Under the pieces are notes generated by a model. The model searched no databases. It saw only the letters and a program-made list of their open reading frames with translations, and was not told where the DNA came from. A stretch of DNA of 51,128 bases from an uncultured Bacteroidales bacterium (lineage in GTDB: Bacteria > Bacteroidota > Bacteroidia > Bacteroidales > Paludibacteraceae): assembly GCA_902792535.1 (NCBI GenBank), contig CADAZU010000006.1:1-51128 (forward strand), given 5' to 3'. Position numbers and translations under genes: made by a program. Each line of letters begins with the position of its first letter. The stretch's first letter is position 1. This document shows positions 16,342 to 26,294 of the stretch, one piece after another.

Positions 16342-17337
16342 ATGAAACAGATCCAATTCTATACGATCAAGAGCAGCGGCGGTCTGAAGGCGGAGATCTC
16401 CAACCTCGGCGCGAAGATCACCAAACTGCTGGTAGCCAACCGCAAAGGGGAAGTCAAGGACATCGTTCTTGGCTTCCGCACTGCGGACGAATGGCGGACC
16501 AAAGAGACCTATTTCAACGCCATCTGCGGACGGGTTGCGAACCGCATCAAGGATGGCAAGTTCAGCCTCGACGGCAAGCAATACCAACTGCCGATCAACA
16601 ACGGCACGAACAGCCTGCACGGCGGCGTAGAGGGATTCAATGCCAAGATTTGGGAGGTAGTGGAGCAAAGTATCTATGAGATCAAGTTGCACTACCGCGC
16701 GCAGGACGGCGAGGAAGGCTACCCCGGCAATCTCGACGTTTGGGTGACGTACACGGCGACCAAAGACAATCGGCTTGTCATTCATTACGAAGCGAAGACA
16801 GATGCCCCCACCCTCGTTGCGATGACCAACCATGCGTATTTCAACCTCGCGGGCGAAGGCAGCGGAACGGTGCACGAGCATATTCTGCAAGTGAACGCAG
16901 AGCACTACACGCCGTTCGACGAGACCGCTTGTCCTACCGGAGCAATCCTGCCCGTAGCCGGCACACCGATGGATTTCCGCCAGCCGACACGTATCGGAGA
17001 CCGGATCGACGATCCGTTCTTTGCCCCCGGCAGAGGAATCGACAACAACTGGTGTCTCTGCGCAGGCGACGCTCCGAAAGAGTTGCGGCATGCCGCTACG
17101 CTGGAAGCCGACGGGCGGACGATGGAATGTTGGACCACGATGAAAGGGCTGCAAGTCTATACCGGAAACTGGGTTGAAGCCAACGAAGGCAAGAGCGGCA
17201 AGAAGTACGACGTGCAGCATGCCGTGTGTCTGGAGGCGCAAAACTGGCCCGACAGCATCAATCATGACGCCTTCCCGAATATTATCCTCCGTCCGGGCGA
17301 GAAACTGGATGAGATAACAGAGTACAGATTCAAATAA
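16342..17337 (+). CDS. galM: Aldose 1-epimerase (galactose mutarotase)
   Basis: GalM interconverts alpha and beta anomers so that GalK receives alpha-galactose. The 331-aa sequence shows the family landmarks CGRVANRIKDGKFSLDGK, NGTNSLHGGVEGFNAKIW (histidine for substrate binding), TNHAYFNLAGEGSG (catalytic histidine) and VCLEAQNWPDSINH (catalytic glutamate near the C-terminus). No signal peptide is seen, so it is cytoplasmic. One base separates it from galK and one from the next gene. Confidence 0.96.
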   Translation: MKQIQFYTIKSSGGLKAEISNLGAKITKLLVANRKGEVKDIVLGFRTADEWRTKETYFNAICGRVANRIKDGKFSLDGKQYQLPINNGTNSLHGGVEGFNAKIWEVVEQSIYEIKLHYRAQDGEEGYPGNLDVWVTYTATKDNRLVIHYEAKTDAPTLVAMTNHAYFNLAGEGSGTVHEHILQVNAEHYTPFDETACPTGAILPVAGTPMDFRQPTRIGDRIDDPFFAPGRGIDNNWCLCAGDAPKELRHAATLEADGRTMECWTTMKGLQVYTGNWVEANEGKSGKKYDVQHAVCLEAQNWPDSINHDAFPNIILRPGEKLDEITEYRFK

Positions 17338-17338
17338 T

Positions 17339-19735
17339 ATGCTTAGTATTTTATTAGCTGTCAGCACACTGCTGACGAGTTGGCAGTTCCGGCAAGAGCC
17401 GTCGGAACAGATGCCGCGTGTAGATACCGTTTGGCATGAAGTGAGTGTGCCGCACGACTGGGCTATCAGCGGCGAATTTGACCGCGCGAATGACCTGCAG
17501 GAAGTGATCGTAGTGCAGAACGGCGAGAAAGAGCCGACTTGGAAAACCGGACGCAGCGGTGGTCTGCCATGGATGGGCAAAGGGCACTACCGCACGCGCG
17601 TGAAAGTAAATAAGGAGAAGTTCTACACGCTCGTTTTTGACGGCGCGATGAGCCACGCCGATGTGTTTGTCAACGGAGAAGAAGTGGTCTATTGGCCGTA
17701 CGGATACAACACCTTCGATTGCTATATCCTGCCCCATCTGATCACCTCCGACAGCGTGGATATAGATGTCTTTCTGGAGAACAAACCCCAGCAGAGCCGC
17801 TGGTATCCGGGAGCAGGTCTGTACCGGAACGTCCATCTGGTGGAGAGCGATCCGGTTCATATTCCGACCTTCGGCATCCTCATCCGCACGCCTAAAATCA
17901 CAGAGGAGAAAGCGCGCGTGGAGATTGCCGTGGAGTTGCAAAACGGCGTGGAAGAGACCACCTGTGAGCAAGCCGGCGTACGCATTCAGACGGATTTCTT
18001 TTACGACGGTCAGTACGTAGGCACCGCCGAGGGCGCGAACGGATCCTGCAATATCCTCCGTCCGCATCTCTGGAGCCCGGAGGCCCCGCATCTATATGTT
18101 GCCAAAACACGTGTGTTGAGAGGCAATGAGGTGCTGGACGAGAAAGAAACGCGGTTTGGCATCCACACGATCAGTTACACGGCGGAGAAAGGTTTTCAGC
18201 TGAACGGCGAGACCCGCAAATTCAAGGGCGTATGCCTTCACCATGACCTCGGTCCGCTCGGAGCAGCCATTCATAAAGATGCGCTGCGCCACCAGCTGAC
18301 GATGCTCAAGAAGATGGGCTGCGACGCCATCCGCACGAGCCATAACATGCCGGCTCCTGAGCTGGTGGAGCTATGCGACGAGATGGGATTGATGATGATG
18401 ATCGAGCCTTTCGACGTGTGGAACCACGGCAAGACGGAGAATGACTACAGCGTGGAATTCAAAGATTGGTGGAAATGGGACATCACCAACATGGTCAAGC
18501 ACTACCGCAACAACGCATCTGTGATGCTCTGGTCCTCCGGCAACGAAGTCTGGAACCAGGTGCTGCCCGACGGTATCGGCATTGTGACAGAGTTGCAGGC
18601 ACTCTTCCACCAGCTCGACCCCACCCGACCCGTGACGAACGGAATGGATCAAGCCATGCATGTGATCCATAATGGGTTCGGGGCAGCGGTTGAGTTACCG
18701 GGCTTCAACTATCGCACAAGCCGCTATATAGAGGGCTATGAGAATCTGCCACAGAAGATGATTTTGGGTTCCGAGACGGCATCCACCGTCTCCAGCCGCG
18801 GCGTGTATAAACTGCCGGCAAAGATCCAACCCGACGCCAAGTATCCAGACCAGCAATCCAGCGGTTACGACCTCGAATACTGCGCATGGTCGGGTCTGCC
18901 CGAGCAGGATTTCCAGCTCCAGGACGATTACCCCTGGACGCTCGGTCAGTTCGTATGGACCGGATTCGACTACCTCGGTGAGCCTTCGCCATACGACACG
19001 GACGCTTGGCCCAGCCATAGTTCCTATTTCGGCATCATCGACCTCGCGTCGCTGCCCAAAGACCGTTATTGGCTGTATAAGAGCCAGTGGAACAAAAAGG
19101 AAGAGACCTTCCATGTCCTGCCGCATTGGAACTGGCAGAGAGGCGACAGCGTGGCGGTATTCTGCTACACCACGTATCCGGAGGTGGAGCTCTTCGTCGG
19201 CAGAAAGAGTTACGGCAAGCTGCGTTTTGCCACCGCCGAAGAGACCGAACGGCTCGCTAAAGGCGAAACGATCGAAGGCGTGAGCCGTATGCCGGAGGTA
19301 GGTACGTTTGACATCCCCGAATGGGGAAGTGCGCCGCGTCCGGAACTGCTGCCGCGATACAGGCTGATGTGGTTTAAAGTGCCGTATAAGGGTAAATCCA
19401 TTAAGGCCGTGGCTTACGATGAAAACGGAAATGAGGTAGCTAAGCAGTTTGTTAATAAAGCCGGAAAACCGCATCACTTGGAGGTTATCTGGGCGAACGA
19501 GAACGAGCACCCGGAGGAGTTATGCTATATGACCATCCGCGTGGTGGACAAGAAAGGCAACCTCTGCCCCTTTGCGGACAACCTGATCACCTATGAAGGC
19601 GATGGTTTTGTAGCCGCTGCCAACGGCGATGCGGCGTGTCTGGACAGCTTTGTCAAACCGCAGATGCACGCTTTTGCCGGTCAATGCACATTCATTGTGA
19701 AGAAAGGCAGCAAAGGTACCTTCAAAATGCAGTAA
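17339..19735 (+). CDS. Glycoside hydrolase family 2, probable beta-galactosidase
   Basis: This 798-aa enzyme has a short signal peptide (MLSILLAVSTLLTSW), then the GH2 sugar-binding domain (HEVSVPHDWAISGEFD, GHYRTRVKV, DGAMSHADVFVNGE). An immunoglobulin-like domain follows, and then the TIM barrel (KGVCLHHDLGPLGAA, CDAIRTSHNMPAPEL). The acid/base glutamate is E403 in SSGNEV and the nucleophile is E479 in LGSETAST. The C-terminal beta domains are of the DUF4982 / GH2 C-terminal type. Position after galK and galM supports release of galactose from beta-galactosides in the periplasm. No transporter or galT is in the operon. Confidence 0.93.
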   Translation: MLSILLAVSTLLTSWQFRQEPSEQMPRVDTVWHEVSVPHDWAISGEFDRANDLQEVIVVQNGEKEPTWKTGRSGGLPWMGKGHYRTRVKVNKEKFYTLVFDGAMSHADVFVNGEEVVYWPYGYNTFDCYILPHLITSDSVDIDVFLENKPQQSRWYPGAGLYRNVHLVESDPVHIPTFGILIRTPKITEEKARVEIAVELQNGVEETTCEQAGVRIQTDFFYDGQYVGTAEGANGSCNILRPHLWSPEAPHLYVAKTRVLRGNEVLDEKETRFGIHTISYTAEKGFQLNGETRKFKGVCLHHDLGPLGAAIHKDALRHQLTMLKKMGCDAIRTSHNMPAPELVELCDEMGLMMMIEPFDVWNHGKTENDYSVEFKDWWKWDITNMVKHYRNNASVMLWSSGNEVWNQVLPDGIGIVTELQALFHQLDPTRPVTNGMDQAMHVIHNGFGAAVELPGFNYRTSRYIEGYENLPQKMILGSETASTVSSRGVYKLPAKIQPDAKYPDQQSSGYDLEYCAWSGLPEQDFQLQDDYPWTLGQFVWTGFDYLGEPSPYDTDAWPSHSSYFGIIDLASLPKDRYWLYKSQWNKKEETFHVLPHWNWQRGDSVAVFCYTTYPEVELFVGRKSYGKLRFATAEETERLAKGETIEGVSRMPEVGTFDIPEWGSAPRPELLPRYRLMWFKVPYKGKSIKAVAYDENGNEVAKQFVNKAGKPHHLEVIWANENEHPEELCYMTIRVVDKKGNLCPFADNLITYEGDGFVAAANGDAACLDSFVKPQMHAFAGQCTFIVKKGSKGTFKMQ

Positions 19736-19838
19736 CCGTCCATCCTGTCAGCACAAACCGCCCATTCGGTATGCAGTCGCCTCCGCGACCAAGCCGCGAC
19801 CACTTCGTTACCAGTACGCAGGGTCCGAGCACAATAAG

Positions 19839-19866
19839 AATAGCCCGAGCAGATGCCCGGGCTATT
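19839..19866. terminator. Bidirectional terminator between converging operons
   Basis: AATAGCCCGAGC (19839-19850) pairs with GCCCGGGCTATT (19855-19866) with one mismatch and a 4-base loop. A-rich and T-rich flanks suit both strands. The rest of 19736-19909 holds nothing I can identify. Confidence 0.8.
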
Positions 19867-19909
19867 TTGTGTATCAGCCGTGCATGGCTGATTGGAAGGG
19901 ATGTTCGGA

Positions 19910-21232
19910 TTAGCGAACCTGAGTACCCTGTGCGTTGTACATCTTGTTGTCACGAACGATGTAGAGAACACCGTCAACTACTACTTTGTGAGCCTTCTCG
20001 GTCAGAGTAACATTCTCGATACCTTCAACACATGCTTTAAATTGAGCCTCGGCAAGGTCGATAGCGATAACGCCATCCTCTGCACCGTCAGCGAGGTCAG
20101 CTTTGTGGAATGTAGTTTGAGCAAAGCCCTGTACCTCGTTGCTCCAGTCACCGGTGGACTTATCCAAGAACTTGAACTCGTCGGTGTTCTTAGCGTGGAG
20201 AGAAGCAGCACCATCTACTACCTCAACTGCATTAGCAACGTCCCAACCGCAAGCCTCGAAACCGCCAACGATAGCCAGAACAGCCTCGCCGCAAACCGGA
20301 GCGTTAGTTACGGTAATGGTGTAGTCAAACTCTTTCTCCTCGATTTCGATAGGTTTCTCGCAGTTGTTCCATAAATATTTCTCAGGATCGCCAAGGTCGA
20401 ACTCAAGGTCGGTCTGTTCTCCAAGTACCAAGTTTGCGCCACCGTTGTAAGCACTCCATGCATCCTCTTCAGCGTTATATTCTTTGAGCTCGTTGGTCCA
20501 GTCTTTACCCCACTCCTCAGCGGAACGGAATTTGAACTCTGAACCCTCAGCAGCTTTGAAGCTAATCTCGAATACAGCACCCGGGAGGTTGGCCTGCTGA
20601 CGTTCAGCGGTCTTCAGCTCATTCAGGGTCATAGCCTCTTGTGCCCAACCGTTGAAACCACCGGAGATAGCAGGAACTACATAGTCCTCGTCGTTGCAGT
20701 CCGGAGAAATGAAGGTCACGTTGTACACATGATAAACAGCGGTACAAGGATTGTTCTTCCAGCTCTTTACATCAATTACAACGATACCCGGTTGAATGTT
20801 CTTGATATCCACCTCAGTACCATTATTACCGGGGAGCAATTCTGCATTACCGCGAATCAGTTCTGCATCGGGACCAAGCTGATAATCCCAGTTGAACAGA
20901 CCGCTGCCGTCCAATTGGATAGGTTTAGCCTGTACACCACCATGTTCTGCATCTGCGGGATCCGTTGTATCTTCCCAAGAAACGACATACCAGCCCTCGA
21001 AGCCATCTACTGCTACGAAGTCAAGCAGAGTAGCGTGATCGGCAGCATTGGGCCAACCGGCATAGGTACCATTGAGGACGATACCGTTGCAGGCACTCTC
21101 GTTGTAGATACACATCGTGTAGGTTCCTGTTGCATACTTAGCCAGGTCGTCATCAGACGGAACTACCTCACGACTTGCGAACGTAGCAACGCTAAACAGA
21201 GCGACTGCTACAAAAGCGAATAACTTTTTCAT
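19910..21232 (-). CDS. Secreted glycan-binding-like protein with C-terminal tail (SusE position)
   Basis: This 440-aa protein has a type I signal peptide (MKKLFAFVAVALFSVATFAS) without a lipobox cysteine, unlike typical SusE/SusF. The mature part holds repeated beta-rich segments, including SGGFNGWAQEAM with EFKFRSAEEWGKDW and VGGFEACGWDVA with EFKFLDKSTGDWSNE. These resemble starch-binding (SusE/CBM-type) modules. It ends in VDGVLYIVRDNKMYNAQG, the tail pattern shared with three other secreted proteins here. As last gene of the SusC/SusD operon it probably binds the same glycan at the cell surface. Function is inferred from context. Confidence 0.75.
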   Translation of the reverse strand: MKKLFAFVAVALFSVATFASREVVPSDDDLAKYATGTYTMCIYNESACNGIVLNGTYAGWPNAADHATLLDFVAVDGFEGWYVVSWEDTTDPADAEHGGVQAKPIQLDGSGLFNWDYQLGPDAELIRGNAELLPGNNGTEVDIKNIQPGIVVIDVKSWKNNPCTAVYHVYNVTFISPDCNDEDYVVPAISGGFNGWAQEAMTLNELKTAERQQANLPGAVFEISFKAAEGSEFKFRSAEEWGKDWTNELKEYNAEEDAWSAYNGGANLVLGEQTDLEFDLGDPEKYLWNNCEKPIEIEEKEFDYTITVTNAPVCGEAVLAIVGGFEACGWDVANAVEVVDGAASLHAKNTDEFKFLDKSTGDWSNEVQGFAQTTFHKADLADGAEDGVIAIDLAEAQFKACVEGIENVTLTEKAHKVVVDGVLYIVRDNKMYNAQGTQVR

Positions 21233-21243
21233 AATTCTGTTAA

Positions 21244-21279
21244 TTAGTTAATAAAGTTAGTTAATAAAGTTAGTTAATA
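21244..21279 (-). repeat. 13-base AT-rich tandem repeat
   Basis: TTAGTTAATAAAG is present in two full copies and one partial copy, in the leader between susD and the last gene of the operon. Confidence 0.8.
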
Positions 21280-21306
21280 TATTTGGTTAACAAACCATTT
21301 ATTCTA

Positions 21307-23028
21307 TTAGTAACCTATTTCTTCGTTGAGACCTTTCAGGTTCTCATTTGCGGTAACATCTTTGGCAGGAATGGGATATACATTGTATTTCGCATCCTTG
21401 CCTGCTTTATGTCCTTCCCATGTCATGGTAGAGGACGGACCTGCGAATTGTCCGAAACGGATCAAGTCGGTACGGCGGCGTCCTTCGCACCAGAACTCTT
21501 TAGCCCACTCAACCAACAGCGCATCCTCATCCAAGGTAGTAAGCTCCGGCGCATTGGCACGGCGGCGCAAGCAGTTAACAGCCTCTACCGCGGGAGCCAT
21601 TTCTCCTGTACGGAAGCAAGCCTCTGCGTAGGTCAAGTAAGCCTCTGCGAGACGGAACAAAGGAATATCGGTATCGGGCCACTGCGGTTCTCCGACAGGC
21701 GAAGCCCATATCCACGGAGCTTCTACGATAGAGTCATTTCCTTGGGAATCCTTCAGAATCGTGGTCTCGGAGGTCGAGTACACACCTGTGAATTTAAGAA
21801 CCGACCAAGAAGCATAGAAATCGGCTGCTTCATTTCCGGTCAAAGACATCTTCTTTCCTGCGGTGGTCTTGGAAGCCATGATTGCACGGTCATCACCGAG
21901 AGCAACCGGCATCTGGTACTCATTCAGAGAGATAGAAGAAGCTTTGGTTTTGTCCACCCAGTAATATACGAATTCAGGCGAAGAGCGGAAACACGACCAT
22001 GTATCCGTTGAGCCGAAAGGCACATAGTTCGCGTCGCGTACTGAGCTGACGAGGAAGCGTGAACCGCCCCAGTTCTGGGAATGGATTGCATCCTGATAGA
22101 TCATGAAGATCGCCTCATCCTGTGCTCCGTTGTTATCATTATCTCCCATAAAGAGCTGCTGGTAAGCCGAGTAGTACACATGATCAGCGGTACGCTCTTT
22201 AGCCAAGTCTATGGCAGCCTTTGCGGATTTGTCATAGCCATGGAGTTTGTAGGAACTATCCATCAGTTTCTTCGCGTATTGCTTTGCATCCGCATAGCGT
22301 GCCTGACCATCGCGAGCGCCGAGTGCGGACTCATTATATACCTCAGCGTTGAGGTAAAGACGCATGAGTAAGAACCAAGCACAAGCCTGATCGACACGGT
22401 ATTTATTGGTTCTCTGTCCCGCCTGGATAATATGCGGATCAGCAGCCAGTTCCAGACATTCCGTCTCCAGCCATGTAAACAACTCCTGACGCGTAGTAGG
22501 CATCGGTTTGTTCGGCGAAACGGTCAGCGAGAACGGCACGCGATAGAACATATCCAAGAGATAATAGAAGTTGATTGCGCGGAGCATACGTACTTCTGCG
22601 CGTTGCGCCAATGTCTCGTCATCCGTATATTCGGTAGTCTTATCCAAGAACGAATTGCAGAGGGTGATATCGAAGTTCAGACGCGAGTAGAGTCCATAAA
22701 CCAAGTCGTTGCTCGAACTCCACGTCAGGGTACGAATATCCGCCAATCCCACATCGTTCCAGATCCACCAACCTTCGTCCGTACAGAACTCATTCAGTTC
22801 CCAGAACATACGATAGAAGGAAGAAGTACCCTCGTCAATGCCATCCACGTCTCCATTACCATCCGGACCTTTCTGTCCGGTGACGCCGAAGGTAGCGTAG
22901 CATTTAGCGAACACAGCATCTTTATTAAACTTAGTGTCCGTGTTAGGATCCAGCGGCGTTCTATCGAGCGAACACGCTGTCATTCCCATACCTAATAAGG
23001 CAGCAAAGAATATTTTAGTGTATTTCAT
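21307..23028 (-). CDS. SusD/RagB family nutrient-binding outer-membrane lipoprotein
   Basis: SusD-like proteins form the lid over a SusC channel and capture oligosaccharides. This 573-aa protein has a lipoprotein signal (MKYTKIFFAALLGMGMTAC, lipid-anchored cysteine at 19), an early LDRTPLDPNTD, SusD landmarks such as EVRMLRAINFYYLLDMF (helical TPR unit) and a C-terminal NCLRRRAN and LVEWAKEFWCEGRRRTDLIR block. It lies between susC and the SusE-position gene. Confidence 0.95.
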   Translation of the reverse strand: MKYTKIFFAALLGMGMTACSLDRTPLDPNTDTKFNKDAVFAKCYATFGVTGQKGPDGNGDVDGIDEGTSSFYRMFWELNEFCTDEGWWIWNDVGLADIRTLTWSSSNDLVYGLYSRLNFDITLCNSFLDKTTEYTDDETLAQRAEVRMLRAINFYYLLDMFYRVPFSLTVSPNKPMPTTRQELFTWLETECLELAADPHIIQAGQRTNKYRVDQACAWFLLMRLYLNAEVYNESALGARDGQARYADAKQYAKKLMDSSYKLHGYDKSAKAAIDLAKERTADHVYYSAYQQLFMGDNDNNGAQDEAIFMIYQDAIHSQNWGGSRFLVSSVRDANYVPFGSTDTWSCFRSSPEFVYYWVDKTKASSISLNEYQMPVALGDDRAIMASKTTAGKKMSLTGNEAADFYASWSVLKFTGVYSTSETTILKDSQGNDSIVEAPWIWASPVGEPQWPDTDIPLFRLAEAYLTYAEACFRTGEMAPAVEAVNCLRRRANAPELTTLDEDALLVEWAKEFWCEGRRRTDLIRFGQFAGPSSTMTWEGHKAGKDAKYNVYPIPAKDVTANENLKGLNEEIGY

Positions 23029-23072
23029 AACGCTATTATATTTTTAAGTTTCTTATTCTATTAATCCTCTTA

Positions 23073-26000
23073 TTAGAACTGGAGGCTGATACCCATAACG
23101 GTAGTCATGCTACGCGGATAGATGTTATTGTCAATACCTCCGCCGACCTCCGGGTCGAGTCCTTTGTAGTTAGAGAAGACGCACGGGTTGGATACAGTAA
23201 CGTACGCACGTCCCTGAACTTTCGTCTTGTTGAAGCTATAACCGAGCGTGATATTGTCAATACGAAGGAAAGATGCTTTCTCCACGAAGAAGTCCGAAGC
23301 ATACCAGTTGGAGTTCTTCACCAAAGCACCTTTGGAGTCCGTTCCCACTTCGTAAGCTTGGGTTGCATCGTTCCAAACGTACGTGCGGATATCATCGCTA
23401 CGCATGTTGTCTCCATAATAGCAGCTGAAAGCAGAAGTCAGGACAGAGTGGTAACCGCCATTCTGATTCTGGTAAACTTTATCTGCTTCTACCCATTGCA
23501 GGTTGCCAGCCAAGACATCATTGTATACATAGTTTCCGATATTCGAACGGAGCGTGATACCCAAGTCAAAGCCATAGAATTGGAACTTGGTCTGCAGACC
23601 CATTGTAACAGGAGCAGCGGGGTTGTGGTAGATATATTTATCGTTATCGTTGATCTGACCATCCTTGTTGCGGTCCACGAAATAATGACGTGTTACACCT
23701 TGATCATCGGTCATCGTCTTCGTCTCATAAACGAGGAAGGAATAAGCGGCTTCACCTACTTTATGCGCCTGGATCGTGTTACCGGTACCCGAGCTGATAC
23801 CTCCGGTCGGAACGAAGTAATCCGGATCGTCGGAGAGCAGCTGGGTGATCTTGTTCTGGTTCCAAGCTACGTTGTAGCCCAAGTCCCATTTGAAGTTCTT
23901 CGTATCCACGAGCACCGCATTGATAGCGAACTCAACACCTTGGTTGTAGAGGCTACCGATGTTACCGAGCATCTGGTTCTTGAAGTTCGAACCGGCAGAT
24001 ACGTTGACGGTACTGAGCAGGTCTTTGGTACGACGATGATAGTAGTCGATATTACCATTGATACGGTTGTTGAGGAAGGCGAAGTCGATACCGATATTGC
24101 TGGTATATGTTTTCTCCCAAGTCAAGTCGGTGTTATAGACGCCCGGACGGCTGGTATAATATACCGCGTTGCCGTTTGCATCTCTACCGGCGAAGAGAGG
24201 ATTGTCCTCGCCACCATCCAGAACGGGGTAATACGCGTGGTCTTGCGACGTAGCATAAGTCGGCAGGTAGTAGTAGTCCACACCCAAGTTCTGCTGACCG
24301 GTGATACCATAACCGATACGGAGTTTGAGGTCATTGATAGAATTGACATCCTTGAGGAAGGTCTCTTTGATCTTCCAACCGAGCGCTACAGAGGGGAAGA
24401 GTCCCCAGCGTGCGTTCTGTCCTTTCGAGTTATATTTAGCGAAACGAGAGGAAGCATCCGCACGGAAGGTAGCGGTAACGAGGACTTGGTCCCAACCATT
24501 CCAGTTGATACGTCCATAGACAGACTGGAGGGCATTATCCGTGATATAGGTATTGGTATATCTGTTATAGGGTTTTCCTGCCAATTCAGGATCCTTATTC
24601 GTGGTCTGGTAGAAACCGGAACCATCGCTCTGCGTTTTACGGTAGAAATACTGGTTCTCATAACCGACCATGACATCGAAATGCTGTTTCTCTTCTTCCC
24701 AATCGTGTCCGTATTGCGCATAAGCGGAGAACTGGAGGTTGTACTTGCTCATATCGCTCCAACCATCCCAACCGAAATAGTGGTTGTCATAGCTGTAAAC
24801 CGGCAAAGTCGTTTTCTGCTTACCGTAAGAGTAATCTGCTCCGAAGTTTGCATGGATATGCAGATCTTCGAGACCGTGAATCTTGTAGTCCGCTTCGATA
24901 TTTCCTACGAAGGAGCCTGCGTTTGCACGGTCATTCTTGTGTGCCAAAGCAGCAGCCGGGTTGCCGGTAGTCTGTGAGTTTTTGGTATAGGGCCATGCGT
25001 CATCGTTGTATCCGGAAGGAGAAACGATGCGCTGGTAGTATCCGTCGAACCAGTTATCGAGCACGTTCTGGGGTACGAGCACATCTCCGTTGGCGTTTAC
25101 CGCTCCACCTCTAACAGGCATAGTGGGATCCATCGAAAGAGCAGCGCCCACAACGGAAGCAGGATAGCGGTTGTAGATATACATACCTTTGGTATTGATA
25201 TTGAAAGCGAGGTGATTGTCCAAGAAGGACGGGCTGAGGTTCAAGGAAGCGGTAACACGCTGCATCTGGGAAGTCTTGATAGCACCATTCTGGAGGGTAT
25301 AGCCCACCGATGCACGATACGGCATGTCCACGATATTGTTCTTCACGCCACCCATAATTGAGATATTATGGTCGGTAGAGATCGTAGTACGGTAGATTTG
25401 GTCTTGCCAATCGGTACTTGCTGTTCCTAAGGAATTGGTTTTCTCTTCGTTATGGCCCAGAGCGGTAGCGTATCCGCGGAGTTGGTCAGCGGTCAGCACT
25501 TGTGTTCTATTGGTGAGCGTACCGATAGACATGTTACCGGCATAGCTTACTTTGGGTTTGCTGCCTTTTGCACCTTTCTTGGTGGTAATAAGGATGACAC
25601 CATTGGAAGCACGGCTACCATAGATAGCGGTAGCGGAAGCGTCCTTGAGGACGGTAAAGCTCTCGATATCGTTCGGGTTGACCATGGAGAGGGGGTTCGA
25701 TACACCCTGGATACCATTCTCATCCATTGCGAGTCCATCGATGACAATCAAGGGATTATTGGAAGCGTTGAGGGAAGCACCACCACGAATCGTGATTGCT
25801 CCGGCTCCACCCGGCGTACCATCCGCAGCGACTACGTTCACACCGGCAATCTTACCTTGGAGCATGTCTTGTGCGTTGGTCGTCAGACCTTTGTTCATAT
25901 CATCGGGTTTGATCGCAGTAACAGAACCGGTGGCGTCACCTTTCTTCACTACACCATAACCAACGACTACGACTTCCTCCAGCAACTCGGAGTCTTCTCC

Positions 26001-26288
26001 CATCCGTACACTCATGTTCGGCGCAGCCGCGAGTTCCTGGGTTTTATAGCCCATATAGGAGATAGAGAGTTTAGCTCCGGCTTTTACATTCAGTGTGAAG
26101 TTACCATCAAAGTCGGTGATGGTACCATTGGTAGTGCCAATCTCCAAGATAGAAGCACCAATAATGGGTTCTCCGTTCGCAGCATCTGTAACTGTACCGC
26201 TGGCAGTTACTTGCGCAAAAGCTGACATTCCCAGCACGAGAAAACACGAGATCAGCAGCGCGCGCAGATTGAATATATTGTTTTTCAT
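23073..26288 (-). CDS. SusC/RagA family TonB-dependent transporter
   Basis: The 1071-aa outer-membrane transporter has a signal peptide (ending MSAFAQ) and an N-terminal carboxypeptidase-D-like domain (GTVTDAANGEPIIGASI). A SusC-type TonB-box region follows (EEVVVVGYGVVKKGD), then the plug (ITIRGGASLNASNNPLIVID, GSRASNGVILITTKKG) and a 22-strand barrel ending VMGISLQF. It takes up an oligosaccharide using TonB energy. It forms a pair with the SusD gene downstream. The substrate is not evident; no glycoside hydrolase lies in this operon. Confidence 0.97.
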   Translation of the reverse strand: MKNNIFNLRALLISCFLVLGMSAFAQVTASGTVTDAANGEPIIGASILEIGTTNGTITDFDGNFTLNVKAGAKLSISYMGYKTQELAAAPNMSVRMGEDSELLEEVVVVGYGVVKKGDATGSVTAIKPDDMNKGLTTNAQDMLQGKIAGVNVVAADGTPGGAGAITIRGGASLNASNNPLIVIDGLAMDENGIQGVSNPLSMVNPNDIESFTVLKDASATAIYGSRASNGVILITTKKGAKGSKPKVSYAGNMSIGTLTNRTQVLTADQLRGYATALGHNEEKTNSLGTASTDWQDQIYRTTISTDHNISIMGGVKNNIVDMPYRASVGYTLQNGAIKTSQMQRVTASLNLSPSFLDNHLAFNINTKGMYIYNRYPASVVGAALSMDPTMPVRGGAVNANGDVLVPQNVLDNWFDGYYQRIVSPSGYNDDAWPYTKNSQTTGNPAAALAHKNDRANAGSFVGNIEADYKIHGLEDLHIHANFGADYSYGKQKTTLPVYSYDNHYFGWDGWSDMSKYNLQFSAYAQYGHDWEEEKQHFDVMVGYENQYFYRKTQSDGSGFYQTTNKDPELAGKPYNRYTNTYITDNALQSVYGRINWNGWDQVLVTATFRADASSRFAKYNSKGQNARWGLFPSVALGWKIKETFLKDVNSINDLKLRIGYGITGQQNLGVDYYYLPTYATSQDHAYYPVLDGGEDNPLFAGRDANGNAVYYTSRPGVYNTDLTWEKTYTSNIGIDFAFLNNRINGNIDYYHRRTKDLLSTVNVSAGSNFKNQMLGNIGSLYNQGVEFAINAVLVDTKNFKWDLGYNVAWNQNKITQLLSDDPDYFVPTGGISSGTGNTIQAHKVGEAAYSFLVYETKTMTDDQGVTRHYFVDRNKDGQINDNDKYIYHNPAAPVTMGLQTKFQFYGFDLGITLRSNIGNYVYNDVLAGNLQWVEADKVYQNQNGGYHSVLTSAFSCYYGDNMRSDDIRTYVWNDATQAYEVGTDSKGALVKNSNWYASDFFVEKASFLRIDNITLGYSFNKTKVQGRAYVTVSNPCVFSNYKGLDPEVGGGIDNNIYPRSMTTVMGISLQF

Positions 26289-26294
26289 ATAGTA